A model generated the notes under the pieces. The model did no database searches. It was not told the DNA's origin and saw nothing but the letters and a program-made list of their open reading frames with translations. From Vespa crabro (taxonomy: Eukaryota > Arthropoda > Insecta > Hymenoptera > Vespidae), in the NCBI RefSeq assembly GCF_910589235.1, contig NC_060965.1, positions 186,001-250,000 on the forward strand: DNA of 64,000 nucleotides, given 5' to 3'. The position numbers were made by a program, and so were the translations under genes. Every line of letters begins with the position of its first letter. Position 1 is the stretch's first letter. This document shows, piece after piece, positions 38,441 through 49,210 of this stretch.

Positions 38441-41186
38441 GATTGACGGAAAGGTACTACATCGATAAAGTGAGAAAAAGAGGTGACGAAAAGACGGGAC
38501 TCGAGAGATATTCAATCTTTCTTTTTTATTCTAAGCATGTTTGAATTCATCTAACGTCTTTTTGTTATTTCTTGAAAAAACGAAATTACGAAGAAAATAG
38601 CGAACAAATTTGAAAAATGTTAAAACATCGAAAGAAAAGTTGGTCGAATAAAATCGAATTTCTTTCACGATTGAAGAAGATAAAATAGAAATGTATAGTA
38701 GCCAACGATCAATTAAAATTCCCGGCGCTCGCTTGTCCGTCGCGTTATTTAATCAGCTAATCGAGACGCAGCGGACAGCCGTTAATCGATCGGTGTACGA
38801 TCGTCCGACGACGTGTACGACCAAAAATTCGACGAAAATTTAATCAGAACAGAATTTACAGGTTATTATGGATTTATCCAACCGTCATTCTCGACGCGTT
38901 TTTACGAAAGAAATAAGAGAGGAAAGGGGTTAGTAATAGTTGACGCGATCCCATTAAAAATCTCTTTACGTTCGAACAATGCTCAACTATTAACCATGTC
39001 ATCATCGAATTAAAGAGAGAGAGAGACAGAGAGAATCGCAGCGTCCGTTAAATCGGGTAGGCGTTATTTACGATTGTCGAGAGGATGCTATTGTTAACAA
39101 GAACCATCTCGTTCGATAAGGGTAATGCGATAAAAAATGCGACTAGCAGAAAATTAATAGCTCGCAAGAATGCGAACGATTTTGAGTATTTTTTCATTGG
39201 AAACTTTACCGTTCCATCGGGCCGATCGTTCGCATACTTTCGCAGGAGATACTTCGATAATTGATTTTCAACGCGATGTGAAATACGAAACGACGCAAAA
39301 AAGAAAAATTGCAATATCTCGACGACGCGTGCCTGAGGAAAAAAATCAGTGGTCTTGCGATCAGAAAAGTACATGCTGCTATTGTTCATCGATAACATTA
39401 TAAACTGTGACATTTCGATTCGCAAAAATGATTAAAAAGAAACGAGTTCTATTTAACACTATATCATAAGACTATTATAGGTCGTATTTTTTTGAAAACA
39501 TTATTTTATATATATATATATATACATTTTAATAATATCTTAATCTTGATAATCAACGGACAGATCGACGTACGATAATAACTTGAAATGCGGTAGGATA
39601 TCAAACGAGTTTGTCAAGATGGATAATACCACCCTTCTCGGAATAAATAAGACGGATGATAAAGTAGACATCGAAATATAGCAAGCAGCGAAATAACTTA
39701 TCGCACATCTTCTTTTATCGACGAGAGCTAACGTTTTATAACAGAGCAGATATCAAAAGCAAGGGGAAAGAGACGATTAAGCCAGTCGTCGATAAGCAAG
39801 GAACCGCTTAGTTCTTAGATAGAAATATCGAAAGGGACGAAATCATCCCCTCTGCAATACCGACATTACCGGGGGTTGAAAATAATCTGCAGCACGCTGG
39901 TGCCACCTGGACGAACTGAGAGCGCATGCGCGTACCGTTTCGATCGAGAACACCCCATCCTTCTATCGAATCGCGGCTACCACCTGAACCATCCACTGGC
40001 GGCTGACCGAACACAAATAACTGACATGGATTGGACGGCGGCTTATTTGTATGAAGAAGGGGAAAGAAGTGGACCCTGGAAATTCGAATTATACTCTTTA
40101 ACGCTGAAGAACAAAAGCCGAGGATGGCTTAGTTTCGTTATTTTTCTTTGGCGAAGAGAGAAAAATAGTAGTTGGCGCGAAGATATGAGAGATGAATCTG
40201 CATGACGAAAACGAAAGCTGCGTTCGATCGTAAAAAAGGGATGAAAGGAGATCGGGCCGAAGTCTACGGTATTCGTAGACTATTCGTCAATTACGAGCTT
40301 ATTTGCCTCCTTTCTCTCCTTTTTTCTTTCCTCTATCTTCAACGAGAAACACCTGCGACGTGAGATAATTGCGAGTACACATGAAGAAGTTCACGTGACG
40401 ATTCAAATTTCTAACTGTTCTACATAGAGGGAGGGGCGGTAAATTGAGGTCACACGATCGGACGAACAGACTTTTGTCCGAACGATCGATTAGGCATCGT
40501 TCCGAACGATCGCGAGGTGGCATCTTTCGATTTCCCATAGGTTAAAATTCACGTCGCATAATTCATGACGCATCTCGTTCGATTCGTTAAAATTCATGAA
40601 ACTCGAAGGTCCTCCGCGGATTTCGAAGAGCACCGCACAGATTGGTGGAACAATGTCTATCGAAGCGAGAGAGAGAAAGATAGAGAGAATGGAATATTAT
40701 CGGAGTTGCTCGATTCCTCCGCGCGAAGGGTGTAACGAGGGGTGAAGGGTGAACGGCGGTGGGTTGGCTATTGATCGTTTGGCTGCGTTTACCGCGATGA
40801 AACCGGAAAGGGAAAGTGGTCGACGACTGCGTTTGCCCATTCTTCCGCATTTCTCCTTGACCTTCGAGTAGGGCCACCTCGCGAGGCGTTACCGTTTTTC
40901 CAACGGCTCGCCTTCGATCCGGTTTACCCTCCCTCCTATATTCTCCGCTCCTTTCTATTAACGAACTAACGAGAAAGATATATAGATACCTCCTACCTAT
41001 TCTATCACAATATGTAATTTTAACGTAAAAAAATATATATAATATAATATAAATGGTCTATCTATCGTAAAAATCGCAAAAATTTGGCTTATTCGAACGT
41101 AAAAGCATATTAGTGGTTTAACGAGAGGGAAACGTTTCTATCTTAAATGAAGAACGCGTCGGAAAGCGAGCGAGCGGGCCGTGACT

Positions 41187-41222
<36 letters not shown>

Positions 41223-41380
41223 CGGTCGTTGTGCCGTTTGCGCACAATGATTTAATCGTGATCGGAAACAATGCGGAAGGGTGCGATGCCTCGTCTCAAC
41301 GAGGGTTAACTCGCTGTGATTCGATGAGAAAAAACAAGTGAAATTGCGTTAAAAAGGATTAGCCACGACAGGCTTTATTT

Positions 41381-41408
41381 AACGAAGCGGAGCATGCTCC
41401 GCTACGTT
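41381..41408. repeat. 28-bp near-perfect palindrome
   Basis: A perfect 18-bp palindrome (AGCGGAGCATGCTCCGCT, 41386-41403) is flanked by one A/A mismatch and a further four matching bases on each side (AACG...CGTT). It contains an SphI-type GCATGC centre. Confidence 0.9.
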
Positions 41409-44196
41409 TACCACGAGTATGAGAAAGGGCTGCTCGTCCCTTTGGCTGTTCCCCTCCGGTACCCTCTCACTTCGTCTAACCACATATAGTAGACGAAACG
41501 AAAGTTCAGGTCACGCTAAGCGCAACCCCCGAGTTCTCGCGCCAACGCTCGATGAAAGTCCACTTTCCGTGTAAATGCTTCCTAAAGGCATTGCCGTGCC
41601 GATAATACGAAAGGGAACGAGTAGAAGCCTAAATAAAGGCATTTTCGCATCGAAACCAGTTACGGGACCGTCGTCTCTGACCTAATTTCAATTATCTCCT
41701 TTAGTTCCACCCTCCTTTTCCCTTACTCGAACGACATCCTCAACACAGGTACCCCGATTTACTTTCGTTTATCTCTGGAGATAAGCGATCGCTGGAGAGT
41801 CAGTGACTTCTTCGATCCCCTCGAATGTTTTCCACAGATCATTCCTCTCGTCTTACTAACGAACTTGGTATAATAAATTCCACAATTGATTTCTCTTATT
41901 TCGTATATAGAAGAAAATGAGCAAAGATCCGACCATAGAGTACCGTCTAACCATTCGAAAGGACATTCATCGTTCTTGCCTTTAGCCGTCTAATGGAGAA
42001 AAGTTAAAGGATAAAATGTGTGACTTAGATATACTTTCTACCGAGCGAGTATCGGAGCGAACTTCGTTCGACACGTTCCGCTTCTACTTAACCCCTTCGA
42101 GGGTAATTCGAGCTCGTCGTGGAAGACCACCACCCCTAGCTTTCGATCGTGTTCGCGCCTCTACACTCGTCTTCTGAGAAACTCTTTGCCACTAAGCCCC
42201 CTTTTCTAACGCGACACGAATAAAGATTTTAACGCGACGCCTTTAAATATTCCGAGATCACTTCATAGGAGAGGGGAGGGGGAGGGGTAGGCAAGTAACT
42301 AACTGTACGTTCTAATTAACTCGCTCATCGATCGACCTCTCGCAGAAATTTTATAAATTCGATTTTACGAATTTGACGTTGCAAAGAGACCTATAGACTC
42401 AAAAAAATCGAAGAAAAAATACAAGGTAAAAAAAAAAGATAGAGGCTCGGAGAAAGACAGGCGATGACCGATCGAGTGGGGTTCAATATCCGTTCGATGT
42501 TAATCGTTGAAAAGTGGGTCACTGAATGAAAATGGAAAAAAAAAAATGAAAAAAAAGGAAGAAAAGGAAAGGAAAAAAAAGAAAAATTGTTCGCACAAAA
42601 GGAGCCCAGGCGCATCGTTAAAACGTTATTATACGGGAATTGCTCTCGTTAATTTTCCATTCAGCGTCCATACCCAAGTATTATACTCGCAATCAGTCTC
42701 GTAAAGCATCGGGAAGCTTTATTCGATCCTCGTCGTTTCTTCGAGGATCACTCGATACACCGAATGCCGTTTGAAGTTCAACGGCGACTTATTATGAGAA
42801 GCTAACGAAGAAATTTCTACGAGGAATAGAAAAAGCATCGAGGAGGATGGAAAGGTGGAAAAAGGTAATCTTCGTCCCTCCTCTCGACGTTTGCTCCATT
42901 TCCATTTCTATTGTCGCATGTAAATAAGCGCATAAATAAAAGTTCTGCGGCAACGAGAAGGAGAACGAGAGAAAACGAGAAATAGAAAGAAAGAGATTGT
43001 TCTACCGTTCGCCTATTATTTCCCGGCTTTAATATCTTCGTCCTCGAATCTCATTTTCCCTCAAAGTCAAATGCGTTTCAATGGATTCGGCAAATAGGCA
43101 CATGACTAAAGAAAAGAAAGAAAGGAAGGAAATAAAGAGGGCCAGAGAGAGACAGAGAAATTGGAGGAAAATAGTAGTCAACTCATTGTCGGTTTCGGTC
43201 GCGTCGATAGATAGGGTTTCACGCCTGGGGCGAGATCGTGATCTATGATTTTCCACGGGGTCACGAGATTCGAGCGTGGGCTAAAGAGAAGCGGATTACG
43301 GTGAGCTCGACGCGACGTCCGGAATGTCCACGATGTGCATGATTTATCGTACGATTGATTTCAATCGCTCATTCAATCGCTAAACGAACACACTCGACGC
43401 ATCCAACCTTTCGACCTTTTATTTTCTTTCTATGATTTTTAAACGAACAACATTGTATAATAATATCGTCAGAAACTTATGGTCTCTAAACAAAATAAGT
43501 ATCGTTTCTAAATAAGTTTCTTTTTATCTTCACTCAAAACGCGTACTAACGTAATAACGATCAAATATCATTTGTGTAAATGAATTCCATCGATCGTGGG
43601 GTGGGTCTATTCTCCTACAAAATTCACGGGAACGAAAATTCCAAATTAATTCGATGTCGAGATTCGAATAATTTATACGGGTTCGGATTAAATCAACGAT
43701 TATTATAGAAACGTAGACGAGTATTCATTTTTTTGCCAACAACTTGCACGCCACGGATCGATAGATCGATAAATTGTAATGTGTAACTTTAAAGAACCCA
43801 GGTAGACGCGCGAGATAAAGAAAGAAAAAAAAAAACAAAACAAAACAAACAAAAAGATGAAAATAAAAAAAGATAACGTTTAACCGTGAGAGAGCAATGA
43901 TGCAAATTAACGCGAATGTATTCTCTCGATTATGCTAACGCACCACGATAAATACAATATTATAATCTAATAAAAACGAATATGCGCGAACGTTTGATAC
44001 GATTATTCGTTATTCCATCACTGCACGATCGCAAAAATAAGTTGATGAAGCGAGGAGGAACGATTCTGCAATGGCAATTTCATAAACAGAGCGCTCTTTG
44101 CCGCTAACACCGTACCCAAGCAAGACCCAAGTAGTAGATTTAATATGGTCCCTGTTGACCACTCCTGTATAGTCAATGGTGCACTTCAATCAATTT

Positions 44197-44198
<2 letters not shown>

Positions 44199-44253
<55 letters not shown>
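44199..44253 (+). repeat. (CT)n microsatellite beside a rod exon
   Basis: About 27 CT units, 129 bases downstream of the dystrophin exon ending at 44382 (sense strand: a GA run early in the intron). Confidence 0.95.
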
Positions 44254-44257
<4 letters not shown>

Positions 44258-44381
44258 GTAAACCACGGCGGTCCTCGATTCGTATTTTGAACGCGGTTGT
44301 CGGGTGCATAAACGACGACGATGATTTAACGAGGAGCGCAAAGGAAAAAGAAAATACATAGACAGAGTTTATCCATCTTAC

Positions 44382-44571
44382 CTTGAGCTGATGTTGCGGT
44401 CGTCTGAGAGCGCCCTGATCCCGTCGTCCACCGAGTCGATCCGCTTCCGCCTCCAATCCTTCCATCGAAGACTCGGCTTCGCTCAGCCAGGCCAAGAACT
44501 TGTCTAGAGACCGGTCGAAGTTGTGGAGGGAGTTCATCGCCGAGTGCAGCAGTTTTCCTCGATTGATGATG
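44382..44571 (-). CDS. Dys: Dystrophin rod exon, spectrin-type repeat
   Basis: This 190-base exon enters in phase 2 (CTTTTTCCTAG acceptor before 44571, completing a Ser codon) and leaves in phase 0 (CTCAAG|GTAAGA after 44382). It encodes SIINRGKLLHSAMNSLHNF, then DRSLDKFLAWLSEAESSMEG and a Gly/Arg-rich tail ending PQHQLK. The Phe-Leu-Ala-Trp-Leu-x-Glu-Ala-Glu core is a hallmark of the dystrophin C-proximal rod (vertebrate protein carries nearly the same nine residues) and is the strongest single piece of evidence for the gene's identity. The next exon is not in the window, or at least not recognisable, so the following intron is at least 44 kb long. That intron contains the alternative Gln-rich first exon. 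Confidence 0.93.
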
Positions 44572-44819
44572 CTAGGAAAAAGAAGTGTGGATCGTTGAAC
44601 GTCTACGAACCTGGCTCGTACCAAATACGGATGATATCGCGGACGCGATCGTCCGACGTGACGAGAAATAAAAGTAACTAGGTCAGACGATGAATATTTT
44701 GCAACGTTCGACTCGATTCCTTTTTATCAAACATTGCAATTAATTAAAGATTATCATAGAGTTACAATTTCGATTAGAACGCGTACGATACGTCGATTAG
44801 AGCTTTATACTTTACTTAC

Positions 44820-44974
44820 CTGGTATTTAAATTGTTGTATCGCTGATTAATCGTTTCCGTCATTTTCTTCACGCGAGTCGTGTCATCCTGCTGATAGACT
44901 GCTATTAACTTTTGGGTAAGTTGATTGAAGAGCTCGATCTGATGCTTGTACTGATGTAATTCCGCGTGGAAAGA
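44820..44974 (-). CDS. Dys: Dystrophin rod exon, spectrin-type repeat
   Basis: This 155-base exon enters in phase 0 (TTCGTTTCAG acceptor before 44974) and leaves in phase 2 (ACCAG|GTAAGT, a perfect donor, after 44820). It encodes SFHAELHQYKHQIELFNQL, then TQKLIAVYQQDDTTRVKKM and a helix ending QRYNNLNT. The segment aligns with the dystrophin rod stretch in which an Asp-Asp-Thr-x-x-Val loop separates two helices of one repeat. It lies 933 bases after the previous exon, with a short intron unlike the large introns around it. It is structural, forming the amphipathic helices of the rod. The reading frame runs on past the donor into intron only as an artefact. Confidence 0.9.
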
Positions 44975-45907
44975 CTGAAACGAATGACAAAGGCATAGAG
45001 AAGGAGGCGAGAGAACGAGATGAACGGCTAGTCGTCTGGCTCGCACTCGTCTTTTACGAGAAAGGGGGAAACTTCTTCCATCTAATTCCAGCCGCGGAGA
45101 TATAGAGAGAGTTAGACGAAAGTCCTTTGCTACTCGAGAGCTCCGATAACTTAAGGAAGTTAAATCTTTCTGGGTAGAAGGCAAGTTTTATAAGCGTATA
45201 TCCCGTCGAAACTCTCTAACCGAAGTTTCGTCCTTTTCGTTCGATACGCTCGATCGACTGCCATATCGCCGGCTCCCATATGCCATCGAACGAATTACGC
45301 GATCGGATTTTTTACTCGATCTTTGTACTTACCTAGGCTATAACTTATGGAAACGTTCGCGTCATTTAAAATTAAACGAGACATTATGAACGATCTCTAT
45401 GTTCGAGAAGTATTTCCATTGAAATACATTTTCACGATGCGCTACGTGTGCGTGGCGTACGCCTAAAAATATAATGAAGAATAGAACGTGACACCGTATT
45501 CGCGATATCTAGGATATAAGGGGATAAAAATGGATTGATCAACGTGCCTCGCAGGAAGAAGAAATTACGAGACACAGAGAAAGATAGAGAACGATCAGGG
45601 AAATAAATTATTTCTCCTCGGATCCTGGCCCTCCCCGTTTGATCTATTGCCTGCAAAAATCTCTAGGAAATTCGACGCTACCTTTTTATGAACGATCATT
45701 TGTTTCTAGTGGTTTCTCATATTACGTATTTTTTCGATAAATTGAGAAAACGTGCCCCTCCTCGTTATAGGGCGGCTCCGACCGGCGTAAAATTAAGCGT
45801 GCGAGCGTGTGGAAAAAAAAGGAAAGGAAAAGAGAAAAAAAAGAAGAAAAAAGAAAAAAAAAAGAAAAGAAAAAGGAAAGAAGAAAGACGATGGTCTGTA
45901 TACATAC
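44975..45907 (-). other. Short intron between rod exons
   Basis: This intron of 933 bases is flanked by strong splice sites. Inside it, near 45334, lies CCTAG|GTAAGT on the sense strand, a perfect donor next to a weak acceptor. It may be decoy or noise. No other feature is seen, apart from a poly-purine run near 45809-45888 on the plus strand. Confidence 0.8.
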
Positions 45908-46119
45908 CTTTTGTTCTCTAAGTTGCGCCTCGAGAACGTCGGCCGTATGGCCGACGGCCCGCATTATTTCCAGTCGAGTTTCCATTCGCGCGAGCCAGAC
46001 CTCCACCTCGTTTCTCTTCGCCTCGTATCGCTGACTATCACCCAGCATAGCATCCAACTGCGTCTTCCTTTGCATCACCTTCGAGTTCGTTTCGTCCCAG
46101 TGCTCCCGCAACTTCGTAA
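45908..46119 (-). CDS. Dys: Dystrophin rod exon, spectrin-type repeat
   Basis: This 212-base exon has a textbook acceptor (T-rich run ending GTTGCAG before 46119) and donor (AAAAG|GTATGT after 45908). It enters in phase 1 and leaves in phase 0. It encodes 70 full codons beginning VTKLREHWDET and including the motif QLDAMLGDSQRYEAKRNEVE. This matches the pattern of the dystrophin C-proximal rod, where a conserved Trp-Asp-Glu ends one helix and a Gln-Leu-x-x-Met-Leu-x-Asp-Ser stretch starts the next repeat. It forms part of the extended, three-helix-bundle rod that spaces the actin-binding end from the dystroglycan-binding end. The heptad pattern is visible across the exon. Dystrophin is the best fit; other spectrin-repeat proteins are less likely because the two following exons match the same stretch of dystrophin in order. 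Confidence 0.9.
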
Positions 46120-46785
46120 CTGCAACGAGAAAAAAAAATTTACGCTAAAAGAGTGTCCCCCTCTTCGTTCTGTTTCTTCTGCTTGCACTTTCATAATTTA
46201 CCCCATAGATTTTCTTTTAAATTTTCCCTTCAAGGGAGACTCTCGTTTCGAACGTACGTTGCCAACAATTTCTTTTCTTTCTTACTCTTTAAACCCGACG
46301 AATTTTTCTTCTTCGCGTCGGGTATACATACATACGTACATACACGCACACATATATAGATATAGTCTAATATGAAGGAAGAAACGAGTCGAAGGAGCGC
46401 TTAGATAATTCTCTGCTCGAAGAGAGAAAAAACTCTTTAATCGTGTTTTACGCGATCAAGAAGGAAAGAAGAAAAGAGAGAAAAGCATTGTACGTGCTCG
46501 TTGTTTCAAGGAGCACTCTTCTCGAAATGGACGAGACTAGAAAGCTCGCGTTGAAATTCGCGCCGAACAGAATCAGACGGGGAAACTCTGGAAGCTGTCC
46601 AAGCTCTTACTGCGGGTGAGCGTGCAGCTGGAAAAGCAGAACGTAAAACACTGCCAACGATTCAACCTTTTCAGACAAGAAAATCCGCAAGCGCGTGCAA
46701 ATATCTTCGTCTATCTTTAAGACGGATATTCTTATGCGTTAAATCCAACGATACGGCTCGTCCTCCGACAGAAAATTATTCGCAA

Positions 46786-46790
<5 letters not shown>

Positions 46791-46850
<60 letters not shown>
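46791..46850 (+). repeat. (TA)n microsatellite
   Basis: A pure TA run of 30 units, the longest AT run in the window. Confidence 0.95.
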
Positions 46851-46856
<6 letters not shown>

Positions 46857-47894
46857 CAGCAATCGTACGTCACCGTTATGATTTCCCCATAGAAAGAGCT
46901 CACGATAAGATTTTCTTTCTTTGCGGCAAATAAGAAATGATATCGATACAGAGGAGCTTACGGTGGACCGAACTTTAATCTCAGGATATCTATCAAAGGT
47001 GTATTCATACAAGAACGTATTCCTGGAGAATAATTCCAAAGAGGACACGTCGATAGGCAATCGGATCGAAATCGATATATGGGAATATATTTGGACGTTT
47101 TACCGCAAGCATCCCCACATGGCCCCCGTTAATATCGATTCGCTTAATATGTTCAGGAAAGCTGCGTATGTTGTGCAAAGGGGCACATAGATCACAAGAA
47201 CCTGATGAGATATGATTAATGTAACGGCACAATTAATCCCATCCCATACTAGAGAACAACCTCTAAATTTTGAGGTAGAGAGAAAGAGCCGCTCGTTTCC
47301 TCGTAAATCATCGACGATAATATGACTCTGGCGGAAGAAAACGGTCGACTATTAAAAAGTGAAACGGAGCAAACGAGGAAGGCGAGTCAAAGTTTCCAGG
47401 AAGAAAAATATGAAACCTCTCGGAGGCGAAGGTTCTTTCAAGAATTTAGATAATCTGCATAGGAATTATCCAAGTATTTTAATCTCGATGTAAATCTCGA
47501 CTCGAGACGAACTTTGCCTTGCTTTTGAGAGAGAGAGAGAGAGAGAGAGAGAGCTCGAAAAATGACGCAAATGACGCATTTTCAAGGTCCAACCGTTATC
47601 GCGATCGATAACAAAGCGATATAGTCGTTAAGCATAAAATCGTTGGAGACACAATTTACAAATTTTCGCCTCTTAAAATATAGCCTGAGAATTGACGAGT
47701 ATCAGGACTCGCGTGCTACGCGCATACGCGTGAGTTCGACGGATGCATCTTAACGGTAGACGTCGTATCGTGCAAACTCGCATAATTTTCTCTCCCTCTT
47801 CCTATTTCCTTTCACGTTCTAGCATAATTATTCAACGCATGCCCGTTGATAAATGCACGAGTCCTCGCGATATATATTTTTCATTCGGTCCCAG

Positions 47895-47999
47895 CGGAGG
47901 AGTGACGTCGTTAAAACTCTGAACGGGAACTTTGAAAATTTCCAAGAGTTTCCGTTCCGTTATTCTCGCGATGATATAACGTTTCGGATATTTCTCGCG
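47895..47999 (+). CDS. Exon-like segment with good splice sites, unrecognised
   Basis: A convincing acceptor (TTTTTCATTCGGTCCCAG) precedes 47895 and a good donor (CTCGCG|GTAAGA) follows 47999. The 105 bases between are open in frame, phase 0 in and phase 0 out, and encode RRSDVVKTLNGNFENFQEFP followed by FRYSRDDITFRIFLA. Phase 0 would be compatible with the putative first exon at 22560-22688 on the same strand, although 25 kb separates them. About 110 bases downstream another open stretch (48113-48450) reads as a Lys/Ser-rich, protein-like sequence. No family is recognised. The strand is opposite to dystrophin. Confidence 0.28.
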
Positions 48000-48112
48000 G
48001 TAAGACTCCTACTATCGAAGGGTACATCGTTCGGACTCGTTTTATTACTTGGACTAATCACGAGATACCGTTGATGACGAAGAGCAGAGTATAAATGGTG
48101 TCGTACGAAGGA

Positions 48113-48450
48113 CATTAAAAATGCAATAACGTTAAAAATATTCGGTCTAACTTTGTTCGAGGATTAACCTCGACACGATCAAATTTAACAAATATACATC
48201 CGAAAGAGCAAACGTGAATAATGGATACTTCGATGAAGAAAACTGCGATAAAAATCTATATACATACCGAGAAACAATAAGGAAAATAAAAGATCATACT
48301 CCGTCCTCCTCCAAATCGAGTATAAAATCCTCTTTCGCATTCATGCTCGACCTTTTCGATGGAATTAATCTATATTTATACGTTAATCTTAGTAAACGTA
48401 CCTGTACTCGGCAAACTGATGCGATTACGTCGACTAATCTATCTGTGAAA
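48113..48450 (+). CDS. Protein-like ORF segment next to the 47.9-kb exon-like piece
   Basis: After a stop near 48110 the frame stays open for about 113 codons to a stop near 48451. The translation includes SERANVNNGYFDEENCDKNL, YTYRETIRKIKDHTPSSSKS and FMLDLFDGINLYLYVNLSK. There is no ATG near the start, so it would need an upstream exon; the only nearby acceptor (GTTCGAG) is poor. Composition is balanced rather than repeat-driven, which is why it is listed. It could belong with the exon-like piece at 47895-47999, or be a chance ORF. Confidence 0.15.
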
Positions 48451-49059
48451 TGAAACTTGCATGACGTAAAAACGATCGATAATCTCTCACGATAAAGCTC
48501 TCAGTTGCATGCACTTTCTATGCTCTGTAAACTCGCACGTAACATCGTTTCGCGCGATAAAAACGAGAGCTTATAAAGAGAGAAATATTATTCTTTGCAA
48601 CGTTTACCGTCCTCCACATAGAATCAATCCTCGAAGATGTTATTCTCATCGGCGATTCCTTCTTTTCGGCGTTAGATTCTTTGCCATAAGATATGCGTGA
48701 AAATGAAAAATTCTATGGCAAGGGACGAACGTCAAAGGTAAGAGAGGACGATCGATTAATCCATGATGATCGATTTTGTTTTACCAAATGCCTCCCGCGG
48801 TCGTCCTCAAGGGATTCTGCCTCTCGTATAATTCCGTAACACGTGAATCAATAAATTTCTCCAATCTAGAAAGATTTAACGCAATGCCGCCGGCGAGCGA
48901 GTTATCCAGGTCGTTTGATATTCGACGGCGGAAGGCAACGGCAACAGCCTGAATTACGAATAACGACGAGCGAAGCATCTAGGGAGAGAAGAACCCCATA
49001 TACGTATATACCTATAGTCGCGGTCTAACGATAAGAAGAATGCCAGATCGATATTCGGT

Positions 49060-49210
49060 CCGCGTTCCTTCGGGTACGTTCGCCACCGCCACCGCCACCG
49101 CCACCACCACCACCACCATCTTCCATGGCGACTTTGTCCTCGTCGCTGTCGTTTTACTCCTCGACGTCCAGCAACAAGACACTGGCGTGCACCGCGACGC
49201 GACACGGATA
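49060..49210. promoter_or_regulatory. Small GC-rich patch with opposed start codons
   Basis: A CCATGG palindrome around 49123-49128 gives an ATG in good context on both strands. The minus strand reads MEDGG followed by a poly-Gly run and GERTRRNADR for about 33 codons; the plus strand reads MATLSSSLSFYSSTSSNK for about 28 codons. Either might be the start of a short transcript. Neither has a convincing donor. Triplet repeats (CCG/CCA) explain much of the composition. Confidence 0.2.

Larger units (their letters stand above)
21300..44381. other. Intron between the last rod exon and the Gln-rich exon
   Basis: On the dystrophin strand nothing is spliced here that I can recognise as dystrophin. 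The interval carries the presumed promoter and 5' UTR of the Gln-rich isoform at its low-coordinate end, a CpG-dense island at 22.96-23.52 kb, the ratchet site at 29.15 kb, many microsatellites, a long palindrome at 41381-41408, and the low-confidence ORFs listed separately. Confidence 0.6.

Noticed and set aside
44190..44381. Continuation of the rod exon's open frame past 44382
   Set aside because: The frame runs into intron after a clean GTAAGA donor and then into a GA repeat translated as Arg-Glu; it is not protein.
45325..45350. CCTAG|GTAAGT in the 933-bp intron, considered as a ratchet or cassette exon end
   Set aside because: Upstream pyrimidine tract is weak, no protein-like exon precedes it, and the intron is too short to need recursive splicing.
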